Part shown: one piece after another, positions 36,977 to 51,359 of the stretch
Layout: each line of letters opens with the position of its first letter
How positions within the stretch are numbered: position 1 is the first letter of the stretch
Assembly (NCBI GenBank): GCA_028023455.1
Contig: JAQFVV010006336.1
Span: 2,124,224 to 2,188,223 of the forward strand
DNA: 64,000 nucleotides
Source: Epiperipatus broadwayi
Lineage: Eukaryota > Onychophora > Udeonychophora > Euonychophora > Peripatidae
Reading direction: 5' to 3'
Notes under the pieces: generated by a model
The model's database searches: none
The model's input: only the letters and a program-made list of their open reading frames with translations
What the model was told of the DNA's origin: nothing
Program-made: the position numbers and the translations under genes

Positions 36977-39456
36977 TGTACCGGTATAAATCCACCACGC
37001 TTACTCATACACAGTACCCGAGTTCAAACCCAGCCTACGCTTAAGAATAAATTCCAAACGCCAACTGAATTCAAACCCAAACCCCGGTATGGCTAAACGA
37101 TGATGACTTTATAACAGCACGGGGTTATCCCTTTTCTAGCTCAGCTCAGAACATAGACTAAATTCTTACAGTTAATGATATATAGATTTATTAGACTCTA
37201 GATACTGGAACGGTCATTCATGTAACGTATATATTTAAGTTGCCAATACAGACAGAAAATGGTTAAATAGACTTGGAGAGTAATAAGGTGGAGGACACAA
37301 AATTATATTAAATAAATTGTTTAATAAGAAAATAGAAATATAAGCATATAAACATAGTATTCAACAGTACGGTAAGACTTTCATGAATCCTCTTGTATTT
37401 GGCTACTAGTCTTTAGTAATCATTTTATCTGGTGACCAAACTCATGCCAATAGCTGTGTAGTTAAATGATTGAGGGATGGCTAAGAGAATCAGAGTATTT
37501 GAGCATTGAAAAAAAAATATTTATCTAAAGATTATTTATTAACTTATTTTATTCGAATAGACTCGAGCCGTTACGTAGACGAACAGTTGGAGGTGGTTTC
37601 ATATAAATACGACATAGGAGATAGATGTACTGGTGGTTGCCTGGATTCAAGAGCCCTACAGTAATCACTTGCGGTGCATCAACGGAATACCGGGCGGCTT
37701 GTACTTTGACAAGGCTTAATGCCCCCAAGTAGTTCCGGGACACTACAACCAGCCGGGATCATTTCGAACCCGGTGATCCAAGAGATTACCTGGGAAAGAA
37801 ACTGCTTTCTTTCCCCAATGGTAGTATGGCGAGACGCTAACTTCAGCGAAGGAAAGGCATTGCCACAAACATGAAGGACGAGTACTTGAAGTGGATTTTT
37901 AAAAGAAATTATACAAAACCTGGAATCTATTCGTCTATTTCTACGCCACAGGCTGAGATCCTTATCCCAATAAAACATAGCAGAATTAAACTGACTGCGA
38001 AAACAATAATTAATTAATTTTACTCTGAAACCCCTAACCCTCCAGGTTGACAGGCGGTAGCGATAGTATCAAATTATACAGTGAGTTATTTCTTATTTCA
38101 TATATGACATTAATATAATACTCGGAAATCATTTTATATATTTAAGATTGAACCTTAGATTACAATTATATGACAACTTAACATAGAATAATAAAGTGAG
38201 TTAACATTTACCAACTCGGAATATGAAAGAATATTTAATTCAGAAAACGGAATTACTTGTAAATAACTTAATCATCATTATACACTAGTTTTACACAGAG
38301 TTGGGAAATATTACTATTGGCATCGTTTGTTTATGGAATAAGCAACAAAAAAATATAAATGCATTCATTTGAATTATTATTACTATTAATTACAATTTTT
38401 ATGAATTATTTCTAAAGACTAGAGCGGAGGATTAAAAGAAAAGAAAATTTACTGACAGGTTAAACAGTATCATTATAAACAAGATAAAAACTTACATGTC
38501 ATTTATTTGATTGATAACATTAAGCTCGGGAGAAAGTTAAAAGTTCATGTAACACAGTTACTCTTCTTTCTTCATCCGGCTTGGCTTTTCCCGATTGATA
38601 TTTCCGACGAACGTAGGCGCGCATTTTGAAAGTTATTTGCAAGGCATTGTCAATTTGGAGATTGGAAGCTGGAAATTATGAAGCACATAACACATGATCA
38701 GTCAGCGGCACGAAGATCCAAATTGGCAGGGCAGAGACCAGCTCCTGGCACTTAGCCCATCAACATTGCGGTTTACTGGTGAACTTCTTAACAAATTTGT
38801 TTGAATTACTCTCAACTGCTGTGCTGTCTTGAGACTACCTCTCTCAACCACCTCAAAAGTTAGAATAAGTTTTTCTCTAAGATGGCCACGATTGACCTTT
38901 CCGCCTGGTTTTTGTGTTTAAGCTCCTCCTACTTTCTCTAGCCTCCAGCCATCCAGCTTGACCATACAATCTCAATTATCCTTTTTATTGTTCCGTTTCC
39001 AGCAATCTTTTACTTTAATACGCAATTTTTAAATTGACTCAGTAATTACACATATAAATTCCTTAACTAATTTCGAATACAATTTAATTACTCTGTACAT
39101 TTTGCAATTTAGATTTTAATTAAAAACACTGATCAAAGGAATGTGACTTTTGATCAGTATTTTTAAACGACTTTGTATAATTTTACAAAAAGCTAAAATT
39201 TAAACAAATACGCCCGCAATGAACTTTAAATTAAATTGATACAAATTCACAAACCACGCACACACGAATATTATTTCATGGTTTGTGACATTTATATACG
39301 GAATCTTACCTATTGATTTACAAAACATAAAATATATAACTAATTTTTTTATTATGACTGAAAATAGACAAATCTCACTGCGGGCGGATAGTAGTTCGAA
39401 TTACCGTACTTAAAAATACATGAAACGAAGATCGGTTCTTCGATCTGTCTGTTTCA
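36977..39456 (-). repeat. 3' LTR of element 2
   Basis: Near-identical to 41701-44183. A GC-richer island (about 37,550-37,960) on the minus strand holds an open frame of 99 codons overlapped by one of 64 codons; the 64-codon frame is residue-for-residue identical in the other LTR. Whether it is translated is unknown. The + strand phrase GTTCAAACCC at about 37,022 is B-box-like but may be chance. Confidence 0.88.
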
Positions 39457-39469
39457 TTTCTTCTCACTT
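39457..39469 (-). promoter_or_regulatory. Polypurine tract of element 2
   Basis: The minus strand reads AAGTGAGAAGAAA immediately before TGAAACAG, the start of the 3' LTR. It agrees with the minus-strand gag. Confidence 0.65.
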
Positions 39470-39684
39470 AAAAAAAAAACAACAAAAAAAAATGATTATA
39501 CATAATTTTCTGGTTAACATTTTTTTCTTCTCTCTTTTTTTCACAATTGATCGACCTTGGAGAACAGTCTGGGTGAGGGTTTAAATTTAACATTTACAAA
39601 GGTGGGTGTATTACCGTAATTCCTTTATTCATCATCATAGGCATGTCACAGTGGTCGTTTTCCGGGTTATCATTTATTGTTATT

Positions 39685-40499
39685 CTACTTTCTCCCTGGG
39701 TCGGGAGGTATATAAGGTTTTAATGGCCTGGTATTGTAACTACACTGCTCCCATTCCCCTTTTGTTGGATACAAGTCCCCATAGTCTCTTGCGGTCATTA
39801 ATTCTATGGCCTTTTTTCGACCGAATGCACAAAAAAACAATTCTTTAATATTATCTCGATGAGCGATGGGATTCTCTCCTGGGTCATCCTTGAAAATTTG
39901 AATCTGTATCAAGGATCCAGGCATTGGCGTCTGTAAGTTCTTCATACTAAGTTGAGGACTCATCATCTGTCCCCTTTCCACTTTTAGTTTCATTGGACTA
40001 GTGGTCTCAACATCCTTTTCTTTTTCTGTCTCTATATCCGCTTCTTCCACTGCTTCGTAGCTGGACTCATCCTCACCACTGTTGTTTTCCTTGCTGTCCA
40101 CAACTTCTTTCGGTGTGGCCTGATCATCTTCATTTTCTATTTTTGGGTCTTCAGAGGGATTTATTTCTTGCTGAAGCTTTACATTTTCTAGATTTGAGTT
40201 GGCTCGGATGCCTCGTGCTTCATCGAGCCTTACCAGCCTTTCCATCATCATCATCAGTGCCTTTCGATCCTCTCTCATTTCTCTGAGGATCGCGTAAAAC
40301 TTCGCATCACGATCGTGCTCCCTCTGTTTGGTGTTCCTCTCCAATCGTCTAAAACTTTTTTTTTATCTTGAAATTCCTTGAATACAATTTCGCGGTCGCT
40401 GGATGTGTCCGACGTCTCTGCACCAGTCGCGGACGCATGCTCGCTTCCTTCTATTTCTGCCATTTCCTCTTCGTTTTTACTTACAAATGTCTTCAGCAT
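39685..40499 (-). pseudogene. gag: Gag-like protein of LTR element 2, frameshifted
   Basis: Two overlapping minus-strand frames make one protein. The first (40499-40275, 74 codons) starts MLKTFVSKNEEEMAEIEG and is acidic. The second (from about 40344 to 39685, 219 codons) continues with a basic coiled-coil-like helix (EREMR-type, residues REHDRDAKFYAILREMREDR), an acidic E/D-rich linker, then IFKDDPGENPIAHRDNIKEL. That last segment resembles the start of a Ty3-type Gag domain; element 1 has PGESPMEHL at the same place. The protein stops soon after, ending PPDPGRK, so most of the capsid domain is missing. The frame change sits at or close to a nine-base homopolymer (40356-40364). It could be a mutation, an assembly error or less likely a programmed shift. 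Confidence 0.65.
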
Positions 40500-41700
40500 A
40501 AAAATTCGCTTTGTACAACACTTTGATTTGTATATCTAACATAAAGGTACTGATCCCTGCTCCTAGTGCCAAATCCTCCCCCGCTGCTGATACTGTTCGT
40601 GTGGCTTCCTTCCTTTCTCTCTTTTCTTCCTACGCCTACGTTCCGTATGGTTTCTGTTATCCAATTTTTTCACTGTTAATATTTTTTTCATTTTTTTATT
40701 TAGGCATATACGATATGACATGTTTAAATCATTTCTACAAATATACAGGAGAAAAAAAAAAACTTTCTTTCACCCAGTTCGCACTGTTCTCCTCAGTCCT
40801 ATAAGATAATCATATTAATAATGGGTACATAACACAGTATTTTTTTTTTTTGTATTTCTGTCAGTAATTCTCTCTTTTTATATATATACGCCACCATTCT
40901 CTCCTTTGAACCCAACAAAACCCACCACTGCTGTATGGACAAACATGTTTGCTGACAAATTTATTTGAAAGGCGCCAGCCAGCAACATGTGACCAATAGA
41001 TAATTTAATCCATTGATCCCCAAATATATACTTTTTACATGACCTAGTAATCATTTGATTCAAAACTTAATGTTTTGTATAGGGAGTGATTAATATTAAC
41101 TCTGACTCTGATAAAATTTTTATATTACAATATATATGTATGCACACACGTTTTTATTTTTAAAACACAAAAGTACCTACTTCTTTACTTTTTTTCCAAA
41201 AAAAACATTTTAAACAACAAACGAAAATATATATATATGCGTACACAAATATATATACGCGTACACGTTTTTATTTTTTTTCAGAACTGGACTTAATTCT
41301 ACTTCTTTACTTTTTCATTTGATTTAAACAACAAGACTGGACTCGCAAAAGCAAAAAAAAAATTTATGGAATAACACTCATTTATTTTAATTAATTACAC
41401 GCACAAATCGCTTCCGCTCTCTTCTCAAAAAAAAAATCTTCACTCTGTTTCTTAACGATATTTGGGAGTAGACTATATACTGAACCTTGGTGTAAGGAAA
41501 AAAAAAATTTTATATTCTCGTTTTACTCAACTATAGTTTTTAACTCGCGCATCCTAATACGCCAGATACATATCGATCTTATGACAAACAAAAAAAAATT
41601 GAATATTTTTATCATTTAACTGTTTACTCTCGTTCACTCTGCAGGGTGTGGGAGATTTCTTCATCGAAGCACCACGGAGGGCGTCCAAAAATTTAATAAC
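40500..41700 (-). other. Leader region of element 2
   Basis: About 1.2 kb between the 5' LTR and gag on the minus strand, with poly-T/A runs and short TA tracts. Eleven bases inside the LTR it reads TGGACGCCCTCCGTGGTGC (about 41,670-41,688). This starts with TGG and is the best primer-binding-site candidate, but I could not match it to a tRNA. No coding segment is supported. Confidence 0.5.
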
Positions 41701-44183
41701 TGTACCGGTATAAATCCACCACGCTTACTCATACACAGTACCCGAGTTCAAACCCAGTCCACGTTTAAGAATAAATTCCAAAACGCCAACTGAATTCAAA
41801 CCCAAACCCCGGTATGACTAACCGATGATGACTTTATAACAGCACGGGGTTATCCCTTTTCTAGCTCAGCTCAGAACATAGACTAAATTCTTACAGTTAA
41901 TGATATATAGATTTATTAGACTCTAGATACTGGAACGGTCATTCATGTAACGTATATATTTAAGTTGCCAATACAGACAGAAAATGGTTAAATAGACTTG
42001 GAGAGTAATAAGGTGGAGGACACAAAATTATATTAAATAAATTGTTTAATAAGAAAATAGAAATATAAGCATATAAACATAGTATTCAACAGTACGGTAA
42101 GACTTTCATGAATCCTCTTGTATTTGGCTACTAGTCTTTAGTAATCATTTTATCTGGTGACCAAACTCATGCCAATAGCTGTGTAGTTAAATGATTGAGG
42201 GATGGCTAAGAGAATCAGAGTATTTGAGCATTGAAAAAAATATTTATCTAAAGATTATTTATTAACTTATTTTATTCGAATAGACTCGAGCCGTTACGTA
42301 GACGAACAGTTGGAGGTGGTTTCATATAAATACGACATAGGAGATAGATGTACTGGTGGTTGCCTGGATTCAAGAGCCCTACAGTAATCACTTGCGGTGC
42401 ATCAACGGAATACCGGGCGGCTTGTACTTTGACAAGGCTTAATGCCCCCAAGTAGTTCCGGGACACTACAACCAGTCGAGATCATGTCGACCCCGGTGAT
42501 CCAAGAGATTACCTGGGAAAGAAACTGCTTTCTTTCCCCAATGGTAGTATGGCGAGACGCTAACTTCAGCGAAGGAAAGGCATTGCCACAAACATGAAGG
42601 ACGAGTACTTGAAGTGGATTTTTAAAAGAAATTATACAAAACCTGGAATCTATTCGTCTATTTCTACGCCACAGGCTGAGATCCTTATCCCAATAAACAT
42701 AGCAGAATTAAACTGACTGCGAAAACAATAATTAATTAATTTTACTCTGAAACCCCTAACCCTCCAGGTTGACAGGCGGTAGCGATAGTATCAAATTATA
42801 CAGTGAGTTATTTCTTATTTCATATATGACATTAATATAATACTCGGAAATCATTTTATATATTTAAGATTGAACCTTAGATTACAATTATATGACAACT
42901 TAACATAGAATAATAAAGTGAGTTAACATTTACCAACTCGGAATATGAAAGAATATTTAATTCAGAAAACGGAATTACTTGTAAATAACTTAATCATCAT
43001 TATACACTAGTTTTACACAGAGTTGGGAAATATTACTATTGACATCGTTTGTTTATGGAATAAGCAAAAAAAAAAAAAATATAAATGCATTCATTTGAAT
43101 TATTATTACTATTAATTACAATTTTTATGAATTATTTCTAAAGACTAGAGCGGAGGATTAAAAGAAAAGAAAATTTACTGACAGGTTAAACAGTAGCATT
43201 ATAAACAAGATAAAAACTTACATGTCATTTATTTGATTGATAACATTAAGCTCGGGAGAAAGTTAAAAGTTCATGTAACACAGTTACTCTTCTTTCTTCA
43301 TCCGGCTTGGCTTTTCCCGATTGATATTTCCGACGAACGTAGGCGCGCATTTTGAAAGTTATTTGCAAGGCATTGTCAATTTGGAGATTGGAAGCTGGAA
43401 ATTATGAAGCACATAACACATGATCAGTCAGCGGCACGAAGATCCAAATTGGCAGGGCAGAGACCAGCTCCTGGCACTTAGCCCATCAACATTGCGGTTT
43501 ACCGGTGAACTTCTTAACAAATTTGTTTGAATTACTCTCAACTGCTGTGCTGTCTTGAGACTACCTCTCTCAAAGACCTCAAAAGTTAGAATGTTCGTTT
43601 TTCTCTAAGATCGCCACAGTTGACCTTTCCGCCTGGTTTTTGTGTTTAAGCTCCTCCTACTTTCTCTAGCCTCCAGCCATTCAGCTTGACCATACAATCT
43701 CAATTATCCTTTTTATTGTTCCGTTTCCAGCAATCTTTTACTTTAATACGCAATTTTTAAATTGACACAGTAATTACACATATAAATTCCTTAACTAATT
43801 TCGAATACAATTTAATTACTCTGTACATTTTGCAATTTAGATTTTAATTAAAAACACTGATCAAAGGAATGTGACTTTTGATCAGTATTTTTAAACGACT
43901 TTGTATAATTTTACAAAAAGCTAAAATTTAAACAAATACGCCCGCAATGAACTTTAAATTAAATTGATACAAATTCACAAACCCCGCACACACGAATATT
44001 ATTTCATGGTTTGTGACATTTATATACGGAACCTTACATATTTATTTACAAAACATAATATATATAACTAATTTTTTTATTATGACTGGAAATAGACAAA
44101 TCTCACTGCGGGCGGATAGTATTCGAATTACCGTACTTAAAAATACATGAAACGAAGATCGGTTCTTCGATCTGTCTGTTTCA
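41701..44183 (-). repeat. 5' LTR of element 2
   Basis: Partner of 36977-39456. Sample differences: CAGTCCACGTTTAAG against CAGCCTACGCTTAAG near the start, AGTCGAGATCATGTCGACC against AGCCGGGATCATTTCGAAC in the middle, and an A-run length change at about 43,067. It contains the same 64-codon open frame (42272-42466) with an unchanged translation. Confidence 0.88.
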
Positions 44184-44187
44184 GTAG

Positions 44188-44305
44188 TAGTGTTGTGGAA
44201 AAGAGAAGCTCTATATTGGAGTAACTGGATTAAACTGGCAGGGAACTTTATTCTGCATTGGATCAATAATTGGGGAAAATTATGGTGATGATGATTTTAT
44301 CATCA
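44188..44305 (+). pseudogene. RTE-type LINE, 3' end beyond the LTR insertion
   Basis: Continuing the LINE frame from 36,960 across element 2 gives NNLVVLWKREALYWSNWIKL and then LAGNFILHWINNWGKLW, the tail of the LINE protein. A GATGATGAT triplet tail follows, as RTE-type LINEs often end in short tandem repeats. The reading resumes only if one GTAG copy is removed, so the LTR element inserted into a pre-existing LINE. Confidence 0.75.
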
Positions 44306-45589
44306 CAATTACGTATTTAAAACATTTTCAAACTGTTGATGATTATTTATTATCTTTTAAAAAAATACTGGTTATAAAAACACAATATGTAAACTATCTA
44401 TTTTTATCTCATAAAATGTTTAACAGATGTTTCAATTTTTTTATTTATGAACACAAGTTTTCCCATCAGGAATATAATTATTATTTTTTTTTATTTGTTT
44501 CTAAAATTTATTGAGAGTAAAATAATCAATTTTGTCTTTTATTTTTAATTGTATTAAAAAAATAAAATATATATTTTAAGAAAGTTAAATGTTTAAATAT
44601 AGCTTATTTATAATATCAAAATAAATATTTGTAAAAGTTTTATATCAGCTTAAGTAATAGTAGCGTATTGGGCTCTCGAGATAAAAAGTTCTCTATCAAT
44701 TAACCGATAGTATCCGATATGTAAAGTAGAAAGAAGTAGTTTGGTCAATTGAATGCAACTTCTGTGCCCAATCTCCAATTTCAGTGATCAAATGTCTTAT
44801 GGATATCATTATTGATACTGAAATTGATCTAATATATTTTTAAAAATTAGATATCTCAAAAAAGGCAAAATTGTTACAAGTTTTCTTGTTTATTTATTTA
44901 AAAGTACATTTAATAGGTGCTATCCTAAGCTCCACTCCTACACCTTTTTTTTTCTGAATATCCAAAACCCTGTTAATTATCTCATATCCAATGAGTATGG
45001 GTTGATATATCTTAAAATGAAAGGGTACATCTAATAAAAAAAGTCTGTAATGAATTTAATTAATAAGCCAACAAAATTGTTTAATTTATTTGTCGTATTT
45101 TTAATTTTGCTTTTCCTTTTTCTTTAGTATTGTTTACTTTGTCTTAATATTTTATTATAAATAAATTTAATAGAAAACAGAATGATATTGTTAAAAGTTA
45201 CTTATTACACCATATTTATAACCAAATATTTTTTTTCAAATTGTGTGGGGAAAGCAGTGATAAGTATTCAGTATCTGTCAACATTTGCGCGAACGAGTAT
45301 AAAAATGATGCTAAGTATTAGAAAATATGTTTATCAAAAGAAAACAGTTAATGTTCTACTGAAAAGTAAATATTTTGATGTTATTTATTATGACTCCATG
45401 TTTATTAATAATATATTCAAAATATTTATAGTTGTTGAAAGCCTATGTACTATGATTATATTATTATAATCATTTATAAAATCATTTGGGTGCTGATTGC
45501 ATATAATAAATCGAATACTAAAAAATCTTCAGAAAAATATGATCTCTCAAAATACTGTTTTTCTATTTAAAAATTCTCTTCTATATATT
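44306..45589. other. AT-rich non-coding stretch
   Basis: An open frame of 95 codons (45182-45469) has no recognisable motif and is K/I/Y-rich, as expected by chance in AT-rich DNA. Nothing else is seen. Confidence 0.45.
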
Positions 45590-46470
45590 ATTTTAGCAAC
45601 ATTTTTAATATCATTCATCCATTTCACTTATAGTTCTAGTTTTTTTAAATAGCTGTCAGAATCTAGTTTATAATTACAATCATCCATCTAATGTGACTTC
45701 TGTAGAAACATGTTATCATTGCTCTGAATTCTTTCAATAACTTTCTGTTGATTTTAAAGCTATAAGTCTAAAATATGATTGCAGTCGTTTTATGTTTTAA
45801 TCCAAATTTTGAACCTATAAGTGTAAACTATTTTTTTTTAAGCATGAAAGCATATTTCCTTAAAATATTAAATAATTTCTGTTAAAATATTTTCATTCAA
45901 ATTTAATTTCATAAATTATGTTTGTTACTTTCTAATATCTTTTTCACTTTTGTCTTTTATTTTAAAAAGTCATCAAATGGCTTTATTACTATGTATTTTA
46001 GTTTTACTTTTTTAATAATAATTTTAATAGCTTGGCAGTATTATTTATCAAAAAGCAACAGTTTTTCAAAATAATTTATGTAATCTACATTCACTTTTTT
46101 TTCATTTACTTCTTATTTCCATCACAAAATACTACCAATTATAAAGGAATTAACAAAAACACAAACACTTGGCACTTATTTATATAAACATTCCCTTTTT
46201 TGTATCACTATGTAATTTAAATTCTATTGCTAAATTTTGATAAATATTCTTCAGAATTTGACAATATTGTGATTGTCTCTTTATGATGTTTCCAAGTTTT
46301 ATTACAATATATGTGTTTGAAAGTAAAATTACATAATCTGTACTTCAAACAGAATTGACACATGCTCATCCATTTTTTTTATTTTGTAAATCCATTCTGC
46401 TCTATAAATTGATTGGAGTTCAAACTTTGTAGATTATTTATTATAATATTAAAAAGAAAATTGTTTCGAA
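45590..46470 (-). pseudogene. Degraded RTE-type LINE fragment
   Basis: On the minus strand, about 46,300-46,195 reads a segment of the type QILKNIYQNLAIEFKLHSDT followed by KKG, matching the RT region just before motif B of RTE elements (IYQ...I.L...S...PI.KGVRQGD). Near 45,640-45,600 a frame ends KWMNDIKN, like the conserved RWMDDI motif close to the LINE C-terminus. Many stops and shifts lie between. The 5' part is not identified beyond a (TA)n tract at 46615. Confidence 0.5.
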
Positions 46471-46610
46471 ATATAATAGACAATAAGTCTATCATTTCTA
46501 TTATCATCTTATCATATTTTTTAAATATCAATATTACTATTGTAGCCCCCCAACTATTGGTATATAAATTCCTCTTGTTAACTATTAGAAATATGTAATG
46601 ATCTACATCG

Positions 46611-49150
<2,540 letters not shown>

Positions 49151-49169
49151 ATCAACATCATTTTTAATT

Positions 49170-51310
49170 ATTATTAATCCACTGTTGTATAAAAGTACTT
49201 CAAAATTTAATCCAGTTTCTCAGCTACATAGCTTCTCCTCTCTGCCTTTATTCATTAAACATTTTTTATCATACATCCACCTCATACATGTTTATATACA
49301 CATATTTTAAAATATACTTAGATTCAAAATATAATTTCAATTGTCTTTCTATTGGCATCTTTTCTAGTGATATGTCTTGCCCATTTTCCACATATTTACT
49401 GCATTTGAGCTTTTATCCTTGTTCTAACATACATTTGTCTATATTTTACTATGTGATCATAGGTTTCTGTAATGTTATTCATTTAAATCTTAAATCCTTT
49501 ATAAATATTGGCAAAACACATTTATTAAAAGCCTTTTTGTTTCTAATCACATAGGCATATTTTCTTATAATATTAAATTATTTTGAACAAAAGCTCGCTA
49601 TCCAAATTTAATTATGTTTAATTCATCTCGTAGTAAAATATGTCTATTGTTATTATGATTATTAATTTTTTTTAATTAATTTTTATTAATAATCAGTTTC
49701 TTTTTTTTCAAAAGATATTGATTATTTTAATTTTTAATATTTATCTTTAATCTTTTCGCTTTCATCTAATAGCTTTTGTAATATATTTAAAATACTGAAG
49801 CATTATTTGCAAAATAATCACACCAGCTTCCAAATCTAAATGATGTAAGTATTCTCCATTTATATTTTTATCTTTTTAATTCATAAAATACATCTTGTAA
49901 ATGAATATTAATCCTCTTATTATTACAATATATAATTAAAAATATTTAGCATTTTAAAAAATATTCTTCAGAATTTGACAGTACTCTTCGTCTGCATTTT
50001 AATCACCACAGAAATTCCTGAAGCATAAATTATGTTTTCATATTCTACTGATTCAAACTATAACATCAATTCATAATCGTTTTTATAATTAATTATATTA
50101 TTAATATATTTTTTTTTTGCAACAAATATTTTTTTAAATCTAGCTTAAACTTTCGTTTAGTGCAAAATTTTCTATAAATAATTGCAGTGTTCATAATAAT
50201 GATCATGTGTAAAATTGACAGATGTCTGATAGGTTTATATTTCTAATAATTTATTTCTATATTAAAACAATTACTGCATTCTTCCAATCCTCTAGTACAT
50301 CTTATTATTTAGATTCTTTTTAATAAACATATAATTTCATTATTTAAAACCATAATTCACAGATTTCATTTCATTTTTCACCTTTTCAATTAAAATGCTT
50401 GGAATATCAAAAAGTTTCATAATTATGATAAAGGTTTTTTTTAACACCATAAAGTTTTTTTGACGACTTCGTTATGCCATTTATTATTTTAGTGACAGTA
50501 CCATCTTTTATTTTAATTGCTGAAATACGTTTTTTTCCAATAACAATATTTGTATTATTCTTTGGAGATTTCTGTTCTTTTTTCATACATTTGTGTATAA
50601 TTCTTTTTAATGAATGATTTTTAAATATTTCTATATTTCTTTATACATTTTCTTGTCTCAGTTGACAATTTACTGATGAATTGCTTTTTTTCCTAGAAGC
50701 TGTCCATACAGTGTTTATATTAATAAAATGTAAGTTATTATTTAATTGATCTCAATCTAGTATGAGAAATCTTCAAATTTTAGATTTAAATGTCTTAATT
50801 TAAATCCTTAATAAAATTTTATAAAATTAAGAGTATCAATTGTTATTTTATTATCGACTATCTCTAGTTTTGCATTAGTGTGTATTATAAATCACACTAA
50901 TCAATGAATTAAAAATCACACTAATCAATGAATTTATTAAGAACATTAAAATTTGGTAATAAATATTATTTGTTAAACCTTATTTCAATTTTTTTGTACG
51001 TTTAATTCATTATTTTAAATCTGTTTCCATTATGCAGTTTTTTTTCCAAAAATTTATATATATATATTTCTTTTCTAGAAATTTCACAATCATGTGTCCT
51101 ATTTCGTTTTTTCCTTCATACTCAAATTCATAAACTGAAGTTATCTTTCAATCAATTTCCAATTCCAGCAATATTTTCCCATGACAATTTTAAAATGTTT
51201 GGTCTAAATACGAAATCCCTGTTTCTTCACACAATATTTTATCAAGTTATAGTTTGAAATAACTGCATCTATGAAAACCATCAATTTTCACTAAGTTGTA
51301 CTTTCCGTTT
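49170..51310 (-). pseudogene. Degraded RTE-type LINE
   Basis: Read on the minus strand from about 51,310. The endonuclease tail comes first (FEYEGKNEIGHMIVKFLEKK, then NFWKKN). The connector follows (HQ-IVN-DK, KELYTNV; KIKDGTVTKIINGITK, KKLYG at about 50,520-50,430). Next come LEDWKNAVIVLI and NI-N--ISLLS-type residues before RT motif A (about 50,300-50,200). The C-terminal part is FNKCVLP near 49,530-49,510. Stops and shifts are abundant. The order matches the + strand LINE at 34.8 kb, so both are old copies of related RTE elements. The copy ends near the long (ATCT)n tract. Confidence 0.7.
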
Positions 51311-51359
51311 TTATTTATAATCAGATTGCACTAGCATTATGTAAAACCCAGTGTTTTTA

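Larger units (their letters stand above)
36977..44183 (-). mobile_element. LTR retrotransposon with 2.5-kb LTRs, gag-only (element 2)
   Basis: Direct repeats 36977-39456 (2,480 bp) and 41701-44183 (2,483 bp) start TGTACCGGTATAAATCC and end CTGTCTGTTTCA on the + strand. They flank a 2,244-bp internal region that codes only for a gag-like protein on the minus strand. A polypurine tract precedes the minus-strand 3' LTR. The 4-bp duplication GTAG flanks the whole. By eye the LTRs differ at a few tens of positions at most, much less than in elements 1 and 3, so this is the youngest LTR insertion here. No pol is present. LTRs exceed two thirds of the element length, recalling LARD-like or other non-autonomous derivatives. 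Confidence 0.9.

Noticed and set aside
39606-39848. Plus-strand 80-codon frame over gag of element 2
   Set aside because: It is antisense to the minus-strand gag, whose polypurine tract and orientation are consistent.
36977-44183. Segmental duplication of a 2.5-kb block
   Set aside because: TG...CA ends, a polypurine tract, gag between the copies and a 4-bp target duplication show it is an LTR pair.
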